Shown piece after piece: positions 18,312 to 30,285 of a stretch of DNA of 64,000 nucleotides. Within the stretch, counting starts at the first letter, position 1. Each line of letters begins with the position of its first letter. The stretch covers positions 249,590-313,589 of the forward strand of contig PNHW01000001.1 of assembly GCA_002871995.1 (NCBI GenBank), given 5' to 3'. The position numbers were made by a program, and so were the translations under genes. Under the pieces are notes generated by a model, which saw only the letters and a program-made list of their open reading frames with translations, did not search any database and was not told the origin of the DNA. The DNA is from Gleimia europaea. Lineage in GTDB: Bacteria; Actinomycetota; Actinomycetes; Actinomycetales; Actinomycetaceae.

Positions 18312-19138
18312 AGGTTAAATAGCTTAGTCGCTTCCTGAAGCGCATCACGCATTTCTTCCACAGGCGCGCCGCGTCCGGTCATGAGCTCAACCTGCTGGCA
18401 TGCCTGGTAAAGCAACATCGAATAGCCGGACACTACCACCGCTCCCCCGGCCTCACCCGCTTGTGCAAGTTTTGAAGGCCAAGGATTGTAGGCGACATCG
18501 AGGAGGACGCTACCCGGCTTAGGACGGAACTGCCCAGCCCAATAGTCACCTACCCCGGTCGGTAAGGTCGATACCACGATATCTGCTCCCGATAGTGCGG
18601 CCTGTGCGCTCTCACTATCGCGCCATGGAATATGCTGCGTAGATACACCCATCCGAGTTTCAGCCAAGCTGATAGACCCTGGCCCGCTAAACGAACGGGC
18701 GACTGTCTGGACTTGGCTAGCTCCTAGTTGACCCAGTGCGGCCAACGCCGACGAGGCTGTGGCGCGGGCACCCAAGATCACCGCCTTAGCGCCCTTTTCT
18801 ACCCGTTTAGCCCGCGAAATCGCCTGCACAATCCCATACACGTCGGTGTTAAAACCCGACAGTACACGCGCCGCGGGCACTACCGTGTTCACTGCGCCAA
18901 CGGCCGCAGCAAGAGGCTCAATAGCGTCCAAATGCTGCATCACTGCTTGTTTAAGCGGCATCGTAACCGCCAAGCCAGCAATGTCCTCGCCAATAGAGTC
19001 TAGGAAGGCAGGTAGATCATCAGATCCAACTTCGCGGCGCTCAAACGTCCAGCGCAGCCCGAGTGCTTCGTAGGCTGCACGGTGCAGCACAGGAGACAAG
19101 CTATGCTCGATCGGCTGCCCAATCACAAAAGCCCGCAC
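18308..19138 (-). CDS. aroE: Shikimate dehydrogenase
   Basis: 276 residues from a GTG at 19138, which lies two bases past the mltG stop and has a GGGGAAG ribosome-binding site. The protein then starts VRAFVIGQPIEHSLSPVLHRAAYEALGL, the standard AroE N-terminus with SxS shikimate residues. A longer open frame to 19231 lies inside mltG and is unlikely. VTMPLKQAV (about 59-67) carries the catalytic Lys. The dinucleotide-binding motif, usually GxGGxxxA, reads AVILGARATASSALAAL, so the glycine pattern is altered. Reduces 3-dehydroshikimate with NADPH. Confidence 0.93.
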   Translation of the reverse strand: MRAFVIGQPIEHSLSPVLHRAAYEALGLRWTFERREVGSDDLPAFLDSIGEDIAGLAVTMPLKQAVMQHLDAIEPLAAAVGAVNTVVPAARVLSGFNTDVYGIVQAISRAKRVEKGAKAVILGARATASSALAALGQLGASQVQTVARSFSGPGSISLAETRMGVSTQHIPWRDSESAQAALSGADIVVSTLPTGVGDYWAGQFRPKPGSVLLDVAYNPWPSKLAQAGEAGGAVVVSGYSMLLYQACQQVELMTGRGAPVEEMRDALQEATKLFNL

Positions 19139-19139
19139 G

Positions 19140-20513
19140 TTAGCACTTCCCCGGATTGTCCGTGCACCACTGGTCAAAGAGGGCCCGGTTCTTCTCCTGC
19201 TCTTCAAGAGTTGCGGCGAACTTCGTCTCACCCGTATCCAAGTTGACTGTTACAAAGTACAGCCAGTCACCATCTGCGGGATTCAGCATAGATTCGAGCG
19301 CCAAGTCCGATGGGCTCGAGATCGCGCCAGGTGGCAACCCCTTGTGCTTGTACGTGTTGTATGGGTTCGACTCATCGGCAACTTCATTGGCAGTGGGAAC
19401 ACCGCCCACCTTGCCAACGCCGTAGAGCACCGTCGAATCCATGTTCAAATAACCAACAGTTTCAGCCTGAGGCTGGGTAAGCCGGTTCTCAATTACGCGC
19501 GCGACCATCGGGTAGTACTGCTCGATGTTCACCTCGCGCTCAAGGATGGAAGCCTTGATGAGGAGCTCTTGACGCTGATCCTCCGGCACACCCAAACCGT
19601 CGAGTTTCGCCTTCATTGCTGTAACCATCGCGGCGATTACATCCTGCGGCTTATCATCACTGTGCACCTCGTAGCTACCGGGCGCCAGCCAACCTTCCGC
19701 GTCACCATTTGCCTCTGCTGGCAAGCCTATGCCCGTAGCGTCCGACATTGCGGCCTCGACGTCATCCGCACTGAAGTTACCGATACTTGAGAGACGTTCT
19801 ACAACCTGCGCCTTGGTAAAACCTGGAGGAACAGTGACTGCATTTGAAGATCTGTTAGACGGGTCGAGTAGCGCAGCCAACGCATCCACTGCGCGCATTT
19901 CCTTCTTGAGCGTATAGGTGCCGGGCTGTAAAGAGTTCGCGGCCGCATTGTCCACCCACGCCTGCAAGAAAGCGTCCTCAGACTTTACAACTCCTAGTTT
20001 CACAAGGTTTGCGCCGATTGCACCGCCCGAATCACCCGGGTTCACAACCACTTCAACCTCACCAGTGCCAGGACCCGGATAGTCCAATGCGCCGGTCTGA
20101 GAACGAGAACTCGAAATTGCACCCACGGCAATGTAGACACACAGCGCGATAATAGCGAGCACAGCGGTGATGACCAGCGCTGTGCGGATTTTAGCGTTAC
20201 GTCTGCGCTTCAAAACGCGAGCGCGTTCAGCAGCAACGCGGCGTGACCTCGTGCCAGTTGTTAGCGGATCATGGAGCATATGCTCGTCGTGAATGCGTTG
20301 CGCTCCCCTTGTGGATCTTGGTCCGGACGCATTGAGAGACTGAGGGGACGCCGCACCCTCCTCGGCTAGACGGCGCTTTTCACGAGCCCGCCGGCGTTCT
20401 TCTTTACGCGCTTCTTCTGCTGCCCGCAGCTGACGTTCTCGAAGAATGTCACGACGATTAGGGAACTTTTGGGCTTCACCATCGCCGTGCGGGTGGGGAA
20501 ATTGATCACTCAC
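19140..20513 (-). CDS. mltG: Endolytic murein transglycosylase MltG (YceG-like)
   Basis: 457 residues. A charged cytoplasmic N-terminal region of about 110 residues (Arg/Glu-rich, likely coiled coil) precedes one membrane helix (IRTALVITAVLAIIALCVYIAVGAI, about 111-135) and the extracellular YceG domain. The catalytic Glu is in ASILEREVNIEQYYPMVARVIENRL (about 337-361), followed by MDSTVLYGVG and the NTYKHKGLPPGAISSPS motif. It cuts nascent glycan strands and so sets their length. Lies between ruvX and aroE, the usual actinobacterial order. Confidence 0.94.
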   Translation of the reverse strand: MSDQFPHPHGDGEAQKFPNRRDILRERQLRAAEEARKEERRRAREKRRLAEEGAASPQSLNASGPRSTRGAQRIHDEHMLHDPLTTGTRSRRVAAERARVLKRRRNAKIRTALVITAVLAIIALCVYIAVGAISSSRSQTGALDYPGPGTGEVEVVVNPGDSGGAIGANLVKLGVVKSEDAFLQAWVDNAAANSLQPGTYTLKKEMRAVDALAALLDPSNRSSNAVTVPPGFTKAQVVERLSSIGNFSADDVEAAMSDATGIGLPAEANGDAEGWLAPGSYEVHSDDKPQDVIAAMVTAMKAKLDGLGVPEDQRQELLIKASILEREVNIEQYYPMVARVIENRLTQPQAETVGYLNMDSTVLYGVGKVGGVPTANEVADESNPYNTYKHKGLPPGAISSPSDLALESMLNPADGDWLYFVTVNLDTGETKFAATLEEQEKNRALFDQWCTDNPGKC

Positions 20514-20526
20514 TGCCTTGCTTCTC

Positions 20527-21000
20527 CTAGAACTTTCCGCGACTTACAGTCTCACCGGGAAGCTTTCCCGTATTTTCTTCAAAGTCTATGGACGTTTCTA
20601 AAATAATAGCCGCTGCAAGCTGATCTACCTTGTCACCCCGCAGCCGATTTTCAATTCCTTGCACTGCAAGGTCAGCGTGAGCCAAGTTTGTTGTTAGCCG
20701 CTCGTCAAAAAGACAAATGCGAGGGCGGTCCAAATCTGCCTTTAGCTCATGTGCTAATGCGCGGGCCGCTTTTGCCGACGCTCCAGATTTTCCTTTGAGA
20801 TGCTTAGGGTAGCCGATAACGATCTCAATCGGATCAAGCTCTTCAGCTATCTCAATTAGCTCGATGATGTGCCCACCGTACTTATCGACCTGCACATTAG
20901 TCTTGGGGAAAACAATCTGGCCCGAAGGATCGGTGACCGCGACTCCGATTCGAACGGAGCCGTAGTCGATGCCCATCCTCGGGCCAGGTCGTTTCACCAA
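20527..21000 (-). CDS. ruvX: Putative pre-16S rRNA nuclease / Holliday-junction-resolvase-like RuvX (YqgF)
   Basis: 157 residues. RNase-H-fold motifs: MGIDYGSVRIGVAVTDPSG (about 9-27, first Asp), IEIVIGYPKHLKGKSGASAKAARAL (about 58-82), and LFDERLTT (about 97-104, acidic). The family matures the 5' end of 16S rRNA in E. coli and was earlier proposed as a resolvase. It lies 2 bases downstream of alaS and 13 upstream of mltG, so it is part of one transcript. Confidence 0.92.
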   Translation of the reverse strand: MVKRPGPRMGIDYGSVRIGVAVTDPSGQIVFPKTNVQVDKYGGHIIELIEIAEELDPIEIVIGYPKHLKGKSGASAKAARALAHELKADLDRPRICLFDERLTTNLAHADLAVQGIENRLRGDKVDQLAAAIILETSIDFEENTGKLPGETVSRGKF

Positions 21001-21002
21001 AG

Positions 21003-23678
<2,676 letters not shown>

Positions 23679-23787
23679 TCTGATCCTTGTGGGGCTCGAA
23701 GTTTAAATCAATGCCAATAATACGCAGTTTTGAAGCGCGGTCGGAAACTGAAATCGCGGGGCGCTAACTGGTGCGTACGTACTGCAA

Positions 23788-23810
23788 GTGCCCCGGCAAA
23801 ACCGGGGCAC
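23788..23810 (-). terminator. GC-rich hairpin after rpsD
   Basis: Perfect 9-bp stem GTGCCCCGG (23788-23796) / CCGGGGCAC (23802-23810), loop CAAAA, 15 bases past the rpsD stop. There is no U-tract on the minus strand, so it is an actinobacterial L-shaped-type terminator or only an RNA end stabiliser. Confidence 0.6.
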
Positions 23811-23825
23811 TCGAAAAGTTAAAGA

Positions 23826-24446
23826 TTAACGCGAGTAGTATTCAACGACCAGCTGGTCTTCACAAACTACCGGAATCTCTTCGCGCTGCGGCAGACGAAC
23901 AAGAGTTGAACGCAGACGCTCAAGGTCAACCTCAAGGTAGCCCGGTACTGCCGGAAGCACGTCGCGGTGAATACCCTGCGCAGCAATCTCAAACGGCGTG
24001 GTGGTCTGCGACTTTGGCTTAACCTGGATGGTCTGCCCCGGCTTCACGCGGAACGAAGGACGGTCAACGATCTTTCCATCAACGAGGATGTGACGGTGCA
24101 CCACGAACTGGCGGGCCTGCGCAATGGTGCGAGCAAAACCGGAACGTAGTACGAGCGCATCGAGGCGCTGCTCGAGGTGCTGCACCAGGTTCGAACCGGT
24201 GATGCCTTCCATACGGAGGGCCTCTTCGAATGCGCGACGCATCTGCGCCTCACGCAGACCGTACTGTGCGCGTAGACGCTGCTTTTCCTTCAGACGAACC
24301 GCGTAGTCAGAATCTTGACGACGGCGGGCGCGACCGTGCTGGCCGGGGCCGTACGGACGCTTTTCGAAGTAGCGGGCTGCCTTCGGAGTTAGTGCAACGC
24401 CAAGGGAGCGCGATAGACGCACCTGGCGGCGTGAGCTCTGTGCCAT
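23826..24446 (-). CDS. rpsD: 30S ribosomal protein S4
   Basis: 206 residues. Typical S4: N-terminal SRRQVRLSRSLGVALTPKAARYFEKRPYGPGQHGRARRRQDSDYAVRLKEKQRLRAQYG, then the S4 RNA-binding domain QRLDALVLRSGFARTIAQARQFVVHRHILVDGKIV (about 90-124). No zinc cysteines, i.e. the C-minus type. It is encoded alone, outside the alpha operon, as usual in some actinobacteria. Strong AGGAAGG ribosome-binding site; the leader holds a stable hairpin (24479-24496). Confidence 0.97.
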   Translation of the reverse strand: MAQSSRRQVRLSRSLGVALTPKAARYFEKRPYGPGQHGRARRRQDSDYAVRLKEKQRLRAQYGLREAQMRRAFEEALRMEGITGSNLVQHLEQRLDALVLRSGFARTIAQARQFVVHRHILVDGKIVDRPSFRVKPGQTIQVKPKSQTTTPFEIAAQGIHRDVLPAVPGYLEVDLERLRSTLVRLPQREEIPVVCEDQLVVEYYSR

Positions 24447-24478
24447 GTGGAATTCCTTCCTGTTTCTTCAAAACGAAT

Positions 24479-24496
24479 CGCGTAGTCACCTACGCG
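24479..24496 (-). promoter_or_regulatory. Stable hairpin with GNRA-type loop in the rpsD leader
   Basis: On the minus strand, CGCGTAG / CTACGCG (7 perfect base pairs) closes a GTGA tetraloop, 32 bases before the rpsD ATG. S4 is a primary RNA-binding protein and often autoregulates through its own leader, so this could be such a site. No known S4-leader consensus was matched; inference only. Confidence 0.35.
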
Positions 24497-24560
24497 GGGC
24501 CACCTCTGCGCAATGCGTGGGCTAAGACCCCAGGGTGTTGCTTTTTGCAACCTTCGCAGT

Positions 24561-25901
24561 CTACCGCATTTTTAAGCGTTTACGCACGTTCTCAAGCCGT
24601 TTAGTGATGCTTGCCTCAAAGCCATTGGACGTGGGCTCGTAGTACTGCGTGCCTTCCAGTTGATCCGGCAAGTATTGTTGAGCCGCGATCGCATAGGGCT
24701 CGTCGTGCGCGTACACGTACCCATTTCCATGACCGAGCTTCTTCGCACCGGCGTAATGCGCGTCCCGCAGATGTTTTGGCACCGGCCCACTCTTACCCGC
24801 GCGAATATCAGCAATAGCACGATCAACAGCAAGATATGAGGCGTTTGACTTCGGCGCTGTAGCGATTGCAATAACCGCCTGCGATAGCAGTATTCGCGCC
24901 TCCGGCATGCCAATCATTTGCACCGCCTGAGCGGCCGAAACAGCGGTTTGTAGTGCCGTTGGATCAGCCATACCAACATCTTCAGATGCACAAATCATGA
25001 TTCGCCGGGCAATAAATCGCGGATCCTCACCCGCCTCGAGCATGCGCGCCAGGTAATGAATAGCTGCATCGACGTCAGAACCTCGCATGGATTTAATGAA
25101 GGCGGATGTCACATCGTAATGCTCGTCTTCCCCGTAGCGTACGAGGGCGGCGTCAGCGGCACGCGATACGTGATCGAGCTCAATCGCCCGGCTTTCACTA
25201 TCGATAGCGTTCGCAGCCGCGGCCTCCAATATCGTAAGCGAGCGGCGAGCATCCGCACCGGCCAGGCGCACCAGTAGTTCAAGCGCCTCATCGTCTATTC
25301 CGACGCGCCCGTCCAGACCGCGCTTATCGTTCAAGGCCCGGCGCACGAGAGCTTCAATATCACTATCTTGTAGCGGCTCCAGCGTAAGCAAAATCGAGCG
25401 GGAAAGCAGTGGACTGACAACTGAAAATGACGGGTTTTCCGTGGTTGCAGCCACCAGGGTAACCCAGCGATTTTCAACCGCAGGGAGCAGGGCGTCTTGC
25501 TGGGAGCGAGAGAAGCGATGGACCTCGTCAATAAACAAAACAGTTTCTTCACCGGTTGCGCCCAGGCGGCGCTTAGCCGATGCGATTACGGCGCGCACTT
25601 CTTTAACGCCGGCATTCACCGCCGAGATTTCCTCAAAATGACGTCCCGACAAGCGCGCAATCAAATATGCGAGCGTTGTCTTCCCCACCCCCGGCGGGCC
25701 CCATAAAATCAAAGAGGACACGGCGCGCGACGAATCCGCCGGCGCAAGGAGACGCCGCAACGGAGAGCCATCCTTCAATAGGTGGTCTTGACCGAGCACC
25801 TCCTCAACCGAACTTGGCCGCATACGCACCGCCAGCGGAGCGGCCTCACCGGCCTTTGGGATCCCAATCGGATCCATATTCGCCGCCTCAAAAATGTCCA
25901 T
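24561..25901 (-). CDS. rarA: Replication-associated recombination protein A (MgsA/RarA AAA+ ATPase)
   Basis: 446 residues. Walker [17 protein letters not shown] (about 67-82), Walker [20 protein letters not shown] (about 120-138), sensor 1 [11 protein letters not shown] (about 153-163), and the C-terminal tetramerisation region ([28 protein letters not shown], about 285-312). RarA acts with clamp-loader-like chemistry at stalled forks. Monocistronic by spacing: 112 bases to yciO upstream and 114 to rpsD downstream. Confidence 0.93.
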   Translation of the reverse strand: MDIFEAANMDPIGIPKAGEAAPLAVRMRPSSVEEVLGQDHLLKDGSPLRRLLAPADSSRAVSSLILWGPPGVGKTTLAYLIARLSGRHFEEISAVNAGVKEVRAVIASAKRRLGATGEETVLFIDEVHRFSRSQQDALLPAVENRWVTLVAATTENPSFSVVSPLLSRSILLTLEPLQDSDIEALVRRALNDKRGLDGRVGIDDEALELLVRLAGADARRSLTILEAAAANAIDSESRAIELDHVSRAADAALVRYGEDEHYDVTSAFIKSMRGSDVDAAIHYLARMLEAGEDPRFIARRIMICASEDVGMADPTALQTAVSAAQAVQMIGMPEARILLSQAVIAIATAPKSNASYLAVDRAIADIRAGKSGPVPKHLRDAHYAGAKKLGHGNGYVYAHDEPYAIAAQQYLPDQLEGTQYYEPTSNGFEASITKRLENVRKRLKMR

Positions 25902-25975
25902 AACCCCAACCCTAGTTGTTCAGCAATGCCCGCGCGAAGTTGTATCCCCTACCCAGCTACCGATTTCGCGCAGAC

Positions 25976-26002
25976 AAAAGGAGGGCGCTATCCGCGCCCT
26001 CC
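25976..26002 (-). terminator. Intrinsic terminator after yciO
   Basis: 9-bp stem GGAGGGCGC (25980-25988) / GCGCCCTCC (25994-26002), 5-base loop, followed on the minus strand by TTTTGTC. Starts 12 bases past the yciO stop. Confidence 0.85.
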
Positions 26003-26013
26003 TCCATGATTGA

Positions 26014-26631
26014 TTAGTCGAACAGCTCTGTTGATCCTGCGCCCTGGCGCACAACTTCAGGACTACCGCTGGTGAAATCAATAACCGTTGTTGCTCCCGC
26101 GTTGCCAACCGGGCCTCCAAGAACCATGTCAACGAGGTGGCCAACGCGATCATTCACCACCTGGGGATCCCAAAGCGCCTCGTCCTCACCCGGCATGATC
26201 AGAGTGGAACAAAGCATGGGCTCACCCAGAGCCTCCACTATCGCCTGCGTGATCTTGTGGTCGGGGATACGCACTCCCACGGTCTGTTTCTTCTTATTCA
26301 ACGTCTGACGCGGCACTTCCTTGGTGCCACGCAAAATGAACGTGTAAGGGCCTGGAGTTAACGCCTTGATGGTGCGGAATGCTTTATTGTCCACAATCAC
26401 GATGTGGCCAAGTTGCGAAAAGTTATGGCACAGGAGGGAGAAATTGTGTTTTTCGTCAAGGTGGCGGATCTGGCGAATCCGCTCCAGCCCGTCCTTGTTA
26501 CCCATTGTGGTCGCAACCGCGTAACCAGAGTCGGTTGGGAGCGCTATGACTCCCCCACCCTGCAACAGCTGAACAGCTTGATTAACGAACCTAACTTGCG
26601 GATTTTCCGGGTGAATCTCAATGTATGCCAT
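26014..26631 (-). CDS. yciO: YciO-type YrdC/Sua5-domain protein
   Basis: 205 residues. The pattern IHPENPQVRFVNQAVQLLQGGGVIALPTDSGYAVATTM (about 6-43), HNFSLLCHNFSQL, TPGPYTFILRGTKEVPR (about 92-108), VGVRIPDHKITQAIVEALGEPMLCSTL (about 118-144) and TTVIDFTSG follows E. coli YciO closely. YciO shares the fold of TsaC/Sua5, which make threonylcarbamoyl-adenylate for the t6A tRNA modification, but YciO's own role is not settled; I therefore do not call it tsaC. It stands alone between aspS and rarA with its own terminator. Confidence 0.88.
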   Translation of the reverse strand: MAYIEIHPENPQVRFVNQAVQLLQGGGVIALPTDSGYAVATTMGNKDGLERIRQIRHLDEKHNFSLLCHNFSQLGHIVIVDNKAFRTIKALTPGPYTFILRGTKEVPRQTLNKKKQTVGVRIPDHKITQAIVEALGEPMLCSTLIMPGEDEALWDPQVVNDRVGHLVDMVLGGPVGNAGATTVIDFTSGSPEVVRQGAGSTELFD

Positions 26632-26712
26632 AACTCATTGTAGTCACCTCGTCACCTATAACGCGCGCGGTCGAGTGGATTTGCCAGAGCGCTTCGCGGG
26701 CAGGCGCATATG

Positions 26713-26763
26713 AATGCTCCCCACTGCTCGGCACGGTTTCCCGTCCACCCAGTGGGGAGCATT
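26713..26763 (-). terminator. Long hairpin after aspS (likely terminator)
   Basis: 14 perfect base pairs (26713-26726 with 26750-26763; core CTCCCCACTG/CAGTGGGGAG) enclose a 23-base loop that itself can form ACGG-TTTC-CCGT. It is 33 bases past the aspS stop. The T-run (ATTTTC) is on the plus-strand side, where no gene ends, so the orientation is awkward. Confidence 0.5.
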
Positions 26764-26795
26764 TTCGGCCAGCCGGCGCGCAGGAGCGCTTAGGG

Positions 26796-28568
26796 CTAGT
26801 CCTCTTCGTCCTCTGGCTTCCAGTCCACGCCCGTCTCCGCGCGTTGCTCATCTGGAATCGGAGCCGGAGCCTGGGTGAGAGGGTCATAGCCGCCGCCCGA
26901 CTTCGGGAACGCAATCACATCGCGGATCGACTCCGACTTGGTAAGGAGCGAGACAATACGATCCCAACCAAATGCGATACCACCGTGCGGTGGAGCGCCA
27001 AACTTGAATGCGTCAAGAAGGAAGCCGAACTTCTCCTGGGCCTCTTCTTCACCAATACCCATCACCTTGAATACGCGCTCTTGCACGTCGCGGCGGTGAA
27101 TACGAATGGAGCCGCCGCCGATCTCATTGCCGTTGCAGACAATATCGTAAGCATAGGCGAGGGCGTTGCCCGGATCTTCCTCGAAGTTGTCGATCCAGTC
27201 CGGGTTTGGAGACGTGAACGCGTGATGTACCGCGGTCCACTTCGAAGAGCCGAGATCTACGTCGTCATCCTGTCCGGCTTCCTTGAACAGTGGAGCATCA
27301 ACAACCCATACGAAAGACCATGCATCTTCGTCGATGAGGCCGGCGCGCCTACCCACCTCAAGACGGGTGGCGCCAAGCAGGGCCCGGGCCTCCGACGGTT
27401 TGCCCGCACCAAAGAAGATGCAGTCCCCTGGCTTTGCACCGGTAGCCTCCATAAGGCCAGCCCGCTCCGCCTCGGAAATGTTCTTCGCAACGGGGCCGCC
27501 AAGCTCACCCTCATCGCTAATCGTTACGTATGCGAGCCCGCGTGCACCGCGCGAGCGCGCCCATTCCTGCCACTTATCGAACGTACGGCGCGCCTGTGAA
27601 CCGCCGCCGGGCATCACGACAGCACCAACGTATTCGTTTTGGAACACGCGGAAGGGGGTGTCCTTGAAGTACTCCGTCAGGTCAACGATTTCTAGACCAA
27701 AACGTAGATCCGGCTTGTCCGTACCGTACTTTTCCATCGCATCCTTGAACGTCATGCGCGCAATCGGCGTCTCAAGGTCGTAATCGATGGTCTTCCACAC
27801 AGCTTTGAGGACGTCCTCGGCAACTGCGATTACGTCTTCCTGGTCCACAAATGACATTTCAATATCGAGCTGGGTGAACTCCGGCTGCCGGTCCGCGCGG
27901 AAATCCTCGTCGCGGTAGCAGCGCGCGATCTGGTAGTAGCGTTCCATGCCACCGACCATGAGGAGCTGCTTGAACAGCTGCGGGGACTGCGGCAATGCGT
28001 ACCAAGAACCCGGCGCGAGGCGGGCAGGAACAAGGAAGTCACGCGCCCCCTCCGGCGTGGAACGAGTCAGCGTTGGGGTTTCGATCTCGACGAAGTCATG
28101 ATTGTCGAGGACAGCGCGTGCTGCTTTCGACACTTGCGAACGCAAACGAATTGCATGCTGTAGCTTTGAGCGACGCAGGTCTAGGTAACGGTAACGCAGA
28201 CGCGTTTCTTCTCCTACCTTGCCCGAGTCATCAGCATGGTCAGACACCTGGAACGGCAGTGCAGCCGCAGTGTTCAAGATCTTGACGTCGTCACCGAGCA
28301 CCTCGATCTCACCCGTAGGGATGTTTAAGTTCTCGTTACCCTCGGGACGGAGCGACACCTCGCCTGTCACCTGCAGGACAAATTCGGAGCGAAGCTGGTG
28401 CGCGACTACCTCATCTCGCACAACCACCTGCGCCACGCCGGACGCATCTCGCAAATCAATAAATACAACCCCACCGTGGTCGCGGCGGCGGTCAACCCAA
28501 CCTGCCAAGGTAACAACTTGGCCAGCCAGTGACGCGTTCAAAGATCCAATATTGTGTGTACGCAGCAT
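26796..28568 (-). CDS. aspS: Aspartyl-tRNA synthetase
   Basis: 590 residues, bacterial type. OB-fold anticodon-binding domain (about 1-110, [21 protein letters not shown]), class II motif 2 at [29 protein letters not shown] (about 210-238), GAD insertion (about 290-415) and motif 3 [14 protein letters not shown] (about 540-553). Charges tRNA-Asp; whether it is discriminating or also charges tRNA-Asn cannot be told here. Divergent from the MFS gene, with a shared 198-base region between them. Confidence 0.97.
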   Translation of the reverse strand: MLRTHNIGSLNASLAGQVVTLAGWVDRRRDHGGVVFIDLRDASGVAQVVVRDEVVAHQLRSEFVLQVTGEVSLRPEGNENLNIPTGEIEVLGDDVKILNTAAALPFQVSDHADDSGKVGEETRLRYRYLDLRRSKLQHAIRLRSQVSKAARAVLDNHDFVEIETPTLTRSTPEGARDFLVPARLAPGSWYALPQSPQLFKQLLMVGGMERYYQIARCYRDEDFRADRQPEFTQLDIEMSFVDQEDVIAVAEDVLKAVWKTIDYDLETPIARMTFKDAMEKYGTDKPDLRFGLEIVDLTEYFKDTPFRVFQNEYVGAVVMPGGGSQARRTFDKWQEWARSRGARGLAYVTISDEGELGGPVAKNISEAERAGLMEATGAKPGDCIFFGAGKPSEARALLGATRLEVGRRAGLIDEDAWSFVWVVDAPLFKEAGQDDDVDLGSSKWTAVHHAFTSPNPDWIDNFEEDPGNALAYAYDIVCNGNEIGGGSIRIHRRDVQERVFKVMGIGEEEAQEKFGFLLDAFKFGAPPHGGIAFGWDRIVSLLTKSESIRDVIAFPKSGGGYDPLTQAPAPIPDEQRAETGVDWKPEDEED

Positions 28569-28766
28569 TCGGCGTTCCTTTCAGATTTAGCGGCACCGCG
28601 AGACGGGCGGGCGCGACACAATCCTAAACCCTTTGCCCCACTCCTAAAAAATGTTTGCTACGTGTTGGCGTTGTCCACGGCCTCATAAATGGGGCGTGAG
28701 GTCGCGGCTAAACGACAAGGCGCGGAGATTTTGCTATTTTTTGGGCAGGTCTCTACCTTGGACTGT

Positions 28767-30134
28767 ATGAAGCAAGCGCGGAACAAAACCACCTCTACTC
28801 CGATTGAGAAACTCCTTCTAATCGGCTCGGTAGTACTTATTACCTGCCTGGCTTTTGAAGCGCTTGCAACCACTAATGCGATGCCTACGGTTGTTGCAGA
28901 CCTCGGCGGAGACCGCTGGTATTCGCTTGCCGCGGGAATGGTTTTGGCCGGACAGATTCTCTCTACCACCATCGCTGGCTGGTGGGCCGACAAGATGGGA
29001 GTTAGAAGGCCCCTTGTGTTCGGCATGACCATGTTTTCGCTTGGCGCACTCGCCGCGGGCGTGGCGCCAAACCTCGCGGTCTTCATTGTTGGCCGCGCGA
29101 TCCAAGGCCTTGGCTCAGGCATGATCATGGTGCCGCTATACGTCATGGTCGGTGACGTGGTGTCAAACGAACGCCGCCCATTCTTCTTCGCAGTCTTCTC
29201 GTTCGCTTGGGTATTACCCTCAATGATCGGCCCTTCCATTGCCGGCTACATCGTCCAGCACTGGAGCTGGAGGCCCGTGTTTTGGCTTATCATCCCCATC
29301 GCGCTGGCCGCTCTGCTTCCCCTCATTCCAATTCTGCGTCGCATGCCAGCCAAAGAGCCCGGTGAGGCTACCCCACCACCGGCATTCGTAGCCGCCCTAC
29401 TTACGAGCGCCGGTATCGTTGCCCTGCAGATTGCCGGTGGCCTTAGTGAGGTATCCATGTGGATAGGCATCATCGTCGGAGCCGCGCTACTTGTAATAGG
29501 CATGCCTCGTCTGCTCCCTAAAGGCACCTTCAAAGCAACCGCAGGTGTGCCCTCCATTGTGGGCATGCGCATGGCAATCATGGCGGCCCTCATTGGTGCA
29601 GAGTTCTTCCTGCCCCTCGTTCTAGACCGCGTACACGGTTGGAGCCCTGCATCCACGGGGTGGGCAATCGCGATTGGTTCTGTTGCTTGGACCATCGGAT
29701 CGTGGGCGCAAGCGCGGGTGGCCCTATGGGAGAGCCGCACTAAGATTCCTGGAGTTGGATCAAGCCTCATTCTGCTGGGCGCGCTACTGGTAGTAACCAT
29801 GCCCATGCAGTCCATTTCCCCAGCCGTCTCTATTACAGGGTTTGCCATCATGGGGTTGGGCCAAGGCTTAGCTCATTCAACTTCCTCTGATCTTGCACTT
29901 GGAGTGGCAGCAAAATCGCGCCACGGCGACGTCTCTGCTTCCTTGCAGTTGGCTGACGCACTCGGTCCCGCCCTCGCAATGGGATTGTCATCGGTGGCTC
30001 TATCGGGATGGGCGCACCTAAACGGCGGCGTATCTCCGTACCTCCCTACCTCGTTCGTGTCAATCAGCTTCGCCATCCTCGCTATCTTTGCCTCCACACG
30101 CATCATTGGAGTTAAGCGAGTAGCCAGCATCTAA
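28767..30134 (+). CDS. MFS transporter, DHA2/multidrug-like
   Basis: 455 residues from the ATG at 28767 (MKQARNKTT), which starts just before the first membrane helix; the longer frame to 28689 adds a non-membrane segment and is less likely. About 12-14 hydrophobic segments; motif A-like GWWADKMGVRRPLVFGMTMFSLGALAAG (about 73-100) and a downstream GRAIQGLGSGMIMVPLYVMVGD (about 112-133) resemble drug:H+ antiporters of the DHA2 group. Substrate unknown. Expressed divergently from aspS; no regulator gene adjacent. Confidence 0.85.
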   Translation: MKQARNKTTSTPIEKLLLIGSVVLITCLAFEALATTNAMPTVVADLGGDRWYSLAAGMVLAGQILSTTIAGWWADKMGVRRPLVFGMTMFSLGALAAGVAPNLAVFIVGRAIQGLGSGMIMVPLYVMVGDVVSNERRPFFFAVFSFAWVLPSMIGPSIAGYIVQHWSWRPVFWLIIPIALAALLPLIPILRRMPAKEPGEATPPPAFVAALLTSAGIVALQIAGGLSEVSMWIGIIVGAALLVIGMPRLLPKGTFKATAGVPSIVGMRMAIMAALIGAEFFLPLVLDRVHGWSPASTGWAIAIGSVAWTIGSWAQARVALWESRTKIPGVGSSLILLGALLVVTMPMQSISPAVSITGFAIMGLGQGLAHSTSSDLALGVAAKSRHGDVSASLQLADALGPALAMGLSSVALSGWAHLNGGVSPYLPTSFVSISFAILAIFASTRIIGVKRVASI

Positions 30135-30162
30135 AGCAGCCAGGTAAACAGAGGCTGTAAGG

Positions 30163-30180
30163 AACCTCACCACCGAGGTT
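30163..30180 (+). terminator. Small hairpin after the MFS gene
   Basis: AACCTC (30163-30168) / GAGGTT (30175-30180) with a 6-base loop, 28 bases past the stop and followed by TATC. Short stem and no proper U-tract. Confidence 0.4.
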
Positions 30181-30285
30181 TATCGACCGGCAAGACATTT
30201 TCGGTAGAGTTTCAGTAGCCGCTAGCCTCCAATGATGGTGCAAGAGTATGTGTGACGGGGGATGCGGCATTTCTTTTTCTAGTGA

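Noticed and set aside
26014-26631. Calling this gene tsaC/sua5 (t6A biosynthesis)
   Set aside because: The sequence follows YciO rather than TsaC or Sua5, so the t6A role is not claimed.
28658-29239. 193-codon minus-strand frame
   Set aside because: Antisense shadow of the MFS transporter gene; composition shows no protein family, and the plus-strand frame has clear membrane helices.
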